From NCBI RefSeq assembly GCF_008365405.1, contig NZ_QOKV01000021.1, forward strand, positions 1 to 64,000: 64,000 nucleotides of DNA, given 5' to 3'. Shown here one piece after another: positions 59,493-64,000 of the stretch (positions are counted from its first letter, which is position 1; each line of letters begins with the position of its first letter). Under the pieces are notes generated by a model. It searched no databases, was not told where the DNA came from, and saw only the letters and a program-made list of their open reading frames with translations. The translations under genes were made by a program, and so were the position numbers. This stretch comes from Azospirillum brasilense. GTDB lineage: Bacteria > Pseudomonadota > Alphaproteobacteria > Azospirillales > Azospirillaceae.

Positions 59493-60758
59493 TCAGCGGC
59501 TGGTGCTGCCCGTGGTGGTGCCGGTGGTGCTGGTGCGGCTGGTGCTGTCCGTCGTTCCGCTCATCCCAGTGCCGGACATGCCGGTGCCGGACGTGCCGGA
59601 GGTTCCGGAGGAGCTTGTTCCGGACCCGCTCATCCCCGTGCCGCTCATCCCCGTGTTCGATGACCCGGTGGTGCCGAGCCCGGCCATGGCCGATGCTCCG
59701 GCGGTGGTGCCGGTGCCGCCGAACGTCCGCTCGCGGACGCGCAGGTTGTTCTGCACGTGGCGGACGCCGGAGATGGTCTCGGCCATGTCTTCGGCGCGGC
59801 GTTTGGTCCGGCGGTCGTCCACGCTGCCGCTCAACGTGACCTCGCAATTGCTGACGGTCACGTCGATCTCCGACGCGTCGATGTAGGGATCGTCGGTCAG
59901 GCGGTCGTTCACATCCTCTCGGATGCGGTCATCGGAGCGGGTATAGCCGCGCGGGCCGCGCCCCCGGTGGTGCTGGGCGCCGGGATCGTCGTTGCGGGCG
60001 TCCATGCGGCGGCGGCGTTCCGCGTCCTCGTCGCCGAACCAGGAGGCCATCTCGTCGCCCGCCCGCTCGAAGAATCCGCGCTCCTCGTTGCGGCCGTAGC
60101 CGCTGCCGCCGCCATAGCCCATCCGGCCATAGTCGCGGTTGCCGTAGTCCCGGCTGCTGTAGTCACGATTCCCGGTGCCGCGCGACCCGTAATCCATGCC
60201 GCCATAGTCGCGGCTGCCGTAATCACGGCCGCCATAGGCTCCGCTGCCGTAATCGGAACGCCCGAAGCCGCCGCGGTAGCCGAAGTCCTGGCCGTAGTCG
60301 CCACGGTCCTCATAGCTCTGACGATCCTCGCGGGAGCGCCAGTCGCGTTGGCCCTGGCCGTAGGAACCGCGGGCCCCGTAATCGCGGCCGTAGTCGCGAC
60401 TGCCGGAGCCTTGACCATAGGAGCCCTGACCATAGGACCCCTGGCCGTAATCGCCCCGGCCTTCCTGCTGGCGCCAATAGTCGCGGCCGTAGTCGAAGCC
60501 TTCGCGGCCCTGGCCCTCATAGCCGTATCCGGGCTGGCGGCCGCCGCCACCCATCATGCCGGAGCGGCCGGACTGGCCCGACCCGGATTGGCCCCAATTC
60601 GATTGACCGAACTCGTCACGGCCACGGTTCTGGCCACGGTTCTGGTATGAACCGGCGCTCCACTCACGGCCTTCGCCGCGCTCGCGGTCGCGCTCCCACC
60701 GGTCGTCGTCGCGGCGGGTGCCCTGGTCGTTCCTCCACCTGGATTCATAGTCGGACAT
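59493..60758 (-). CDS. SWFGD/BON-domain protein with long Tyr-Gly-Arg low-complexity region
   Basis: A 421-residue protein. Residues about 5-270 are low complexity, with many RDYG, YGQGSYGQG, SRDYG and NRDY units. Then comes a short conserved segment FFERAGDEMASWFGDEDAERRRRMDAR (SWFGD motif), a BON domain at about 300-365 (IREDVNDRLTDDPYIDASEIDVTVSNCEVTLSGSVDDRRTKRRAEDMAETISGVRHVQNNLRV), and a Ser/Thr/Gly tail with GTGMSG repeats. BON domains bind phospholipid or envelope surfaces. There is no signal peptide. GGGGAG precedes the ATG at 60758. The Tyr/Arg/Gly mix is of the kind that drives condensation, which suggests a stress or envelope scaffold. Confidence 0.85.
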   Translation of the reverse strand: MSDYESRWRNDQGTRRDDDRWERDRERGEGREWSAGSYQNRGQNRGRDEFGQSNWGQSGSGQSGRSGMMGGGGRQPGYGYEGQGREGFDYGRDYWRQQEGRGDYGQGSYGQGSYGQGSGSRDYGRDYGARGSYGQGQRDWRSREDRQSYEDRGDYGQDFGYRGGFGRSDYGSGAYGGRDYGSRDYGGMDYGSRGTGNRDYSSRDYGNRDYGRMGYGGGSGYGRNEERGFFERAGDEMASWFGDEDAERRRRMDARNDDPGAQHHRGRGPRGYTRSDDRIREDVNDRLTDDPYIDASEIDVTVSNCEVTLSGSVDDRRTKRRAEDMAETISGVRHVQNNLRVRERTFGGTGTTAGASAMAGLGTTGSSNTGMSGTGMSGSGTSSSGTSGTSGTGMSGTGMSGTTDSTSRTSTTGTTTGSTSR

Positions 60759-61302
60759 GGGATACTCCCCATTTGGACGGTGCCCGTTCACCGGGCGTCC
60801 GCAAACAACAGGGGAGGCGGCGAAGGATCGCGGACCGGCGGTGGCTTTGCCATGCCATTGGTCACGTCTTTGCCATGCGCCCCGCACAGGCCAGCCAACC
60901 GGAGCGCCCTCGGGAGGCCGCGAGCGCCCGCAATTCCAGCATTCTTGCGCTCGGCCGGCGCGTCGCGTGGAGGCCGCGGGGAATCAGGCGAAGGCGCCCC
61001 CTTGAACGCCGCGGCGAAGGAAACATATGTGCAACATCGCCGGCGGATGGCCGTAACCTTCGGGTGACCGACCGGCGAACCCCCTTCCGGGTCGTGATTC
61101 AGCGGTTGACCGGCGTCGCCATCTGGATTACTGGCTCGAACACTGCTCTCCCTGGCCGGTTCGGCCGGCTGCCTCGACCCATCCCCATGGTCCTGGCGCT
61201 GCCGATGGCCGGGGAGACCCCCGAGATCCGCATCGACACGCGATGCACGCCCGTCCGGCAGCGTTGAATGCCGGCTGAGATGTTGTGAAGCAAGAAGGAC
61301 GT
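60759..61302. other. 544-bp divergent region between the BON gene and RNase J
   Basis: No gene is supported: short ORFs here lack ribosome sites and have shadow-like composition. The region would carry the promoters of both genes. A small GGCCGG-TTC-GGCCGG-type palindrome lies near 61155. Nothing else stands out. Confidence 0.4.
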
Positions 61303-62913
61303 ATGACGTTTGATAACAAGCGCCGCCGCGCGGCGCCCAAGGGCGGCAACCGCCCGAACTCGAATTTTGGCGGCAACCGCCCGAACACGATTGTTGGCGA
61401 TGTGCGCAGCGGCAAGTCCGGCGGCCCGCGTTTCCAGAAGAACCAAAACCCCAAGCCCTACGAGCGCCCGAAGGCAACCCGCCCGCCGGGTGCGCCGGTT
61501 CCCGGCCCGGTGCCGGGCAACGACGAAATTCTGTTCATCCCGCTCGGCGGCTGCTCGCGCATCGGCATGAACATGGCCCTCTACGGCCATGCCGGGAAAT
61601 GGCTGATCGTGGACGCCGGCGTCGCCTTCATGGGCGACGAGGCGCCGGGCGTCGACAGCCTGATGGCAGACCCCTCCTTCATCGAGGAGCGGATGGACGA
61701 GGTGGTCGGGCTGGTCGTCACCCACGCTCACGAAGACCATATCGGCGCCATTCACCACCTGTGGCCGGGGCTGGAATGCCCGATCTACGCGACTCCCTTC
61801 GCCGCGCACGTGATCCGTGAACGGCTGAAGGAGTCCGGCGGCCTGCGCCACGCCCGCATCCGGGTGTTCGAGCCGGGCGCCTCCTTCGAAATCGGTCCCT
61901 TCGGCATCGAGACCATCACCGTCACCCACTCGATCCCCGAGCCGGTGTCGGTGGCGATCCACACCAAGGCCGGCACGGTCCTGCACACCGGCGACTGGAA
62001 GTTCGACCCGCACCCGCTGGTCGGGCCGACCATGGACCTGGACGCGCTGAAGCGTCTGGGCGACCGCGGCGTCCTGGCGATGATGTGCGACAGCACCAAC
62101 GCCAACGTCGACGGCACCACGGGGTCGGAGGCGGACGCCCGCGCCGGCTTGATCGAGGCCTTCGCCGGACGCAAGGGCGCCATCGCGGTGACCGGCTTCG
62201 CGTCCAACGTCGCCCGCATGCAGGCGGTGGCCGAGGCCGCGGCCGCCCACGACCGCAAGGTGGTGCTGGTCGGCCGGTCGATGCTGCGCATGGAGAAGGC
62301 GGCCCGCGCCAGCGGGTACCTGGAGAAGGCTCCGGAGTTCATCTCCATCATGGAGGCCTCCTGGACGCCGCGCCGGAATCTCGTGTTCCTGTGCACCGGC
62401 AGCCAGGGCGAGGAGCGGGCGGCGCTCAGCCGGCTGGCCCGCGACGGCCACCGCGAGCTGTGGCTGGAAAGCGGCGACACGGTGATCTTCTCCGCCCGCG
62501 CCATCCCCGGCAATGAGGTGGTGCTGGCCGACGTGCAGGACCATCTGAAGGCCAAGGGCGTGACGGTGGTGACTCCCGCCGACGCGCCGGTGCATGTGTC
62601 GGGCCACCCGAAGCGGGACGACCTGATCCGCATGTACGACCTGATCCGCCCGCGCTTCGCCGTGCCGGTGCACGGCACCATCGAGCATCTGGAGGCCCAC
62701 GCCCGTCTCGCCCGCGCCTGCGGCGTGGAGCGGGCTCTGGTTCCGGAGGACGGCGACATCCTGCGGATCGCGCGGGAAGGCACTGCGGTGATCGGCCATA
62801 TGGAGGCCAAGCGCCTCGCCAACACCGGGCGGGAACTGATCCCCTGGACGGGCCTGCCCGTTGCGGAGGATGCGGAGGCCCTGGCCGAAGCCATGGAATC
62901 GATGGCCGCCTGA
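61303..62913 (+). CDS. rnj: Ribonuclease J, short form with basic N-terminal extension
   Basis: A 536-residue metallo-beta-lactamase/beta-CASP exo-endoribonuclease. After about 77 disordered, basic, Asn/Pro-rich residues the core starts EILFIPLGGCSRIGMNMALYG. Zinc motifs are THAHEDHIG and the Asp of HTGDWKFD; the beta-CASP part has CDSTNANVDG, GFASNVARMQAV and RKVVLVGRSM; later VSGHPKRDDLIRMY and PVHGTIEHLEAH. The core is about 459 residues and ends just past the linker after the second beta-lactamase half, so the usual C-terminal dimerisation domain seems missing. AGAAGGA is 3-4 bases before the ATG at 61303; a GTG at 61285 is the alternative. It may be a second RNase J rather than the housekeeping one. 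Confidence 0.9.
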   Translation: MTFDNKRRRAAPKGGNRPNSNFGGNRPNTIVGDVRSGKSGGPRFQKNQNPKPYERPKATRPPGAPVPGPVPGNDEILFIPLGGCSRIGMNMALYGHAGKWLIVDAGVAFMGDEAPGVDSLMADPSFIEERMDEVVGLVVTHAHEDHIGAIHHLWPGLECPIYATPFAAHVIRERLKESGGLRHARIRVFEPGASFEIGPFGIETITVTHSIPEPVSVAIHTKAGTVLHTGDWKFDPHPLVGPTMDLDALKRLGDRGVLAMMCDSTNANVDGTTGSEADARAGLIEAFAGRKGAIAVTGFASNVARMQAVAEAAAAHDRKVVLVGRSMLRMEKAARASGYLEKAPEFISIMEASWTPRRNLVFLCTGSQGEERAALSRLARDGHRELWLESGDTVIFSARAIPGNEVVLADVQDHLKAKGVTVVTPADAPVHVSGHPKRDDLIRMYDLIRPRFAVPVHGTIEHLEAHARLARACGVERALVPEDGDILRIAREGTAVIGHMEAKRLANTGRELIPWTGLPVAEDAEALAEAMESMAA

Positions 62914-62995
62914 CGCGGCCATCCTTTCCCACCGTCACGTTTCATAGGGCCACGAATCACCAGAAGGGGGACACCCGCCCTCCGTTCGCGCGCAC

Positions 62996-63024
62996 CAGGG
63001 GCCGGCTCACGGCCCTGTTTTTTC
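62996..63024 (+). terminator. Rho-independent terminator after rnj
   Basis: An 8-bp stem with one bulged base (CAGG-G-GCCG / CGGCCCTG, loop GCTCA) followed by a run of six T. It ends 15 bp before the next ATG. Confidence 0.8.
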
Positions 63025-63038
63025 TTGGAGAGTTGCCC

Positions 63039-63368
63039 ATGGCTGGCTATCCCGCCGACCGGCTTTCCTTTCCCGACATCCTCGACCCGGTGCTGGAAGC
63101 GCCGGACGGGGACGACACCGCCCTCGATCGCGCCATCAACGAGGTGGCCGAGGCGCTGGCCGACAGCGGGACCCTGATCGTCGATGCCCTGGGCCAGGCG
63201 GCCTACGGCGTGACCGACGAGGAGGCCGTCCTCGGCCTGATCGACACCTACATCCGCGTCCTCCTGCATCTCGGCGAGGTGGAGGAGGCGGCGGACATGG
63301 GCGAAGTGATCGAGCGCATCCAGAATTTCCAGCGCCGCCGCAAGCGCCGCGGTTCGCGCGCCTCCTGA
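63039..63368 (+). CDS. Small conserved hypothetical protein
   Basis: A 109-residue acidic, mostly helical protein, not assigned to a family. The core reads DDTALDRAINEVAEALADSGTLIVDALGQAAYGVTDEEAVLGLIDTYIRVLLHLGEVEEAADMGEVIERIQNF and the tail is basic (RRRKRRGSRAS). The ATG at 63039 follows GGAGAG by 7 bases. Its position after the rnj terminator suggests its own expression. Amphipathic helices hint at a protein-protein contact role. Confidence 0.6.
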   Translation: MAGYPADRLSFPDILDPVLEAPDGDDTALDRAINEVAEALADSGTLIVDALGQAAYGVTDEEAVLGLIDTYIRVLLHLGEVEEAADMGEVIERIQNFQRRRKRRGSRAS

Positions 63369-63395
63369 TTCCGCCCTTCTCTCAGAACCCTTCTC

Positions 63396-63725
63396 TCAAA
63401 CTGGCGGGACGGTTCCGCCGCTCAGCCAGCGGGTCGCCAGGGCGCGCAGCCGCGCGGTCTGCTGCCGCTGGCGGTAGACCGACACGGCGTAGCCGATCCC
63501 AATGAAGCCGACGATCACCACCCAGAAGCCGAACAGGTAGCGCCAGTCCGCCCCCGCGGTCAGCAGAACCAGCAGGACCAGCGTCACCACCCCTGCCACC
63601 ACCCCGCCGATGATGCGCATCCGCAGGAAGGCGGCCTCGTCGCTCTGTTCGAAATCCTCGGCCAGCGCCTGGATTTCCAGTCCGGCCTGACGGCGGGCCT
63701 CCGCCGCCGGGTTCAGCGCATCCAT
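63396..63725 (-). CDS. Small two-helix membrane protein
   Basis: A 109-residue protein with two transmembrane segments (IIGGVVAGVVTLVLLVLLTAG and YLFGFWVVIVGFIGIGYAVSV), a soluble acidic helix before them and a basic Arg/Gln-rich tail after. Function unknown. The ATG at 63725 has GGAG five bases upstream; a GTG at 63779 would add 18 residues without a better site. It is divergent from the methyltransferase gene. Confidence 0.6.
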   Translation of the reverse strand: MDALNPAAEARRQAGLEIQALAEDFEQSDEAAFLRMRIIGGVVAGVVTLVLLVLLTAGADWRYLFGFWVVIVGFIGIGYAVSVYRQRQQTARLRALATRWLSGGTVPPV

Positions 63726-63872
63726 GCCATCTCCATTCAGTTTGTCGGGCTTTGGAGCCCAGGCGCGATGATCCGTCACATTCGCCTGCTATGAAAGGAA
63801 GAACAGGCGAAACGCGCTTCCGGCCCTCCGCGCTCACGGTGCGAGCCGGCCGCTTCGGAGGAGTCTCCAACC

Positions 63873-64000
63873 ATGCAGACCGGCTATGTGCGCACTTACG
63901 AACGCATCGCCCCGCTCTACGACGCGCTGGATTTCGGTTATGAGGTGATGTGGAAGCGGCGCCTGCGGCGAAGCACCTTCCGTGGCCTGTCCGGGCGCAT
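63873..64000 (+). CDS. SAM-dependent methyltransferase, N-terminus (3' cut by window)
   Basis: Only the first 42 codons are in the window. The start TGYVRTYERIAPLYDALDFGYEVMWKRRLRR is like the opening of class I methyltransferases of the UbiE or phospholipid N-methyltransferase group, where Tyr-(Asp/Glu)-x-Ile-Ala-x-Leu-Tyr-Asp precedes the SAM-binding fold. GGAGGAG lies nine bases before the ATG. Its product and substrate cannot be judged from this fragment. Confidence 0.65.
   Translation, partial: MQTGYVRTYERIAPLYDALDFGYEVMWKRRLRRSTFRGLSGR

Noticed and set aside
60788-61477. Minus-strand ORF across the BON/RNase J gap
   Set aside because: It overlaps the start of RNase J on the opposite strand, has no motif or ribosome site, and uses codons atypically.

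Overview
The window is a GC-rich (about 68-70%), densely coded bacterial segment. It resembles Azospirillum or a close Rhodospirillales relative (Alphaproteobacteria). That placement is an inference from codon usage, many TRAP, ABC and LysR catabolic cassettes, a Wzx/Wzy-type exopolysaccharide locus, an RNase J, and Pro/Ala-rich proteins with ATGA or GTGA start-stop overlaps. No rRNA, tRNA, prophage, transposase, integrase or CRISPR array was seen.

Layout. 1-5.1 kb: the end of an MFS carrier, a small anchored protein, a BI-1/YccA membrane protein, an ECF sigma/anti-sigma pair, a divergent HU gene, a stand-alone receiver and a cysteine-less Crp/Fnr regulator. 5.2-12.8 kb: a five-gene operon of periplasmic binding protein, fused TRAP permease, VOC protein, RuBisCO-like protein (RLP) and DUF1537 kinase, divergent from a LacI regulator. 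It looks like uptake and breakdown of a branched or short acid sugar, similar to the 3-oxo-isoapionate (OiaK/OiaX) route but with an extra VOC enzyme and without the other known apionate genes. 12.8-27.8 kb: a ten-gene minus-strand operon of M20 deacylase, peptide-type ABC transporter, ketopantoate-reductase-like protein, M20 carbamoylase, acetylpolyamine-amidohydrolase-like protein, ThDP enzyme, BKACE enzyme and EamA permease, divergent from a LysR regulator. It suggests breakdown of an N-acyl or N-carbamoyl compound. REP-like inverted repeats occupy four of its non-overlapping gene gaps.

28.1-57.5 kb is an exopolysaccharide island. Two divergent operons start from a 564-bp gap near 41.8 kb. 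The left one carries a BY-kinase/Wzz, an oxidoreductase-epimerase fusion, a flippase, two glycosyltransferases and an O-antigen-ligase/Wzy-type protein. The right one carries UDP-xylose synthase, a priming glycosyl-phosphotransferase, three sugar-nucleotide SDRs, two glycosyltransferases and UDP-glucose dehydrogenase. UDP-Glc to UDP-GlcA to UDP-Xyl can therefore be made here. Two paralogous right-handed beta-helix proteins bracket the island; one has no signal peptide and ends in two xylan-binding-like modules. Next to the island are four related regulators whose receiver-like domains lack the phospho-acceptor Asp and the conserved Lys; one also lacks the DNA-binding domain. A ParDE toxin-antitoxin pair lies at the left edge.

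57.6-64 kb: a GH15 glucoamylase-like enzyme, a Tyr/Gly-rich SWFGD/BON protein, a short RNase J lacking the usual C-terminal domain, two small conserved proteins, and the start of a SAM methyltransferase cut by the window edge.

Most promising for new biology: the RLP/kinase/VOC/TRAP operon, the pseudo-receiver regulator family beside the exopolysaccharide genes, and the paired beta-helix proteins with a possible link to a xylose-containing polymer.
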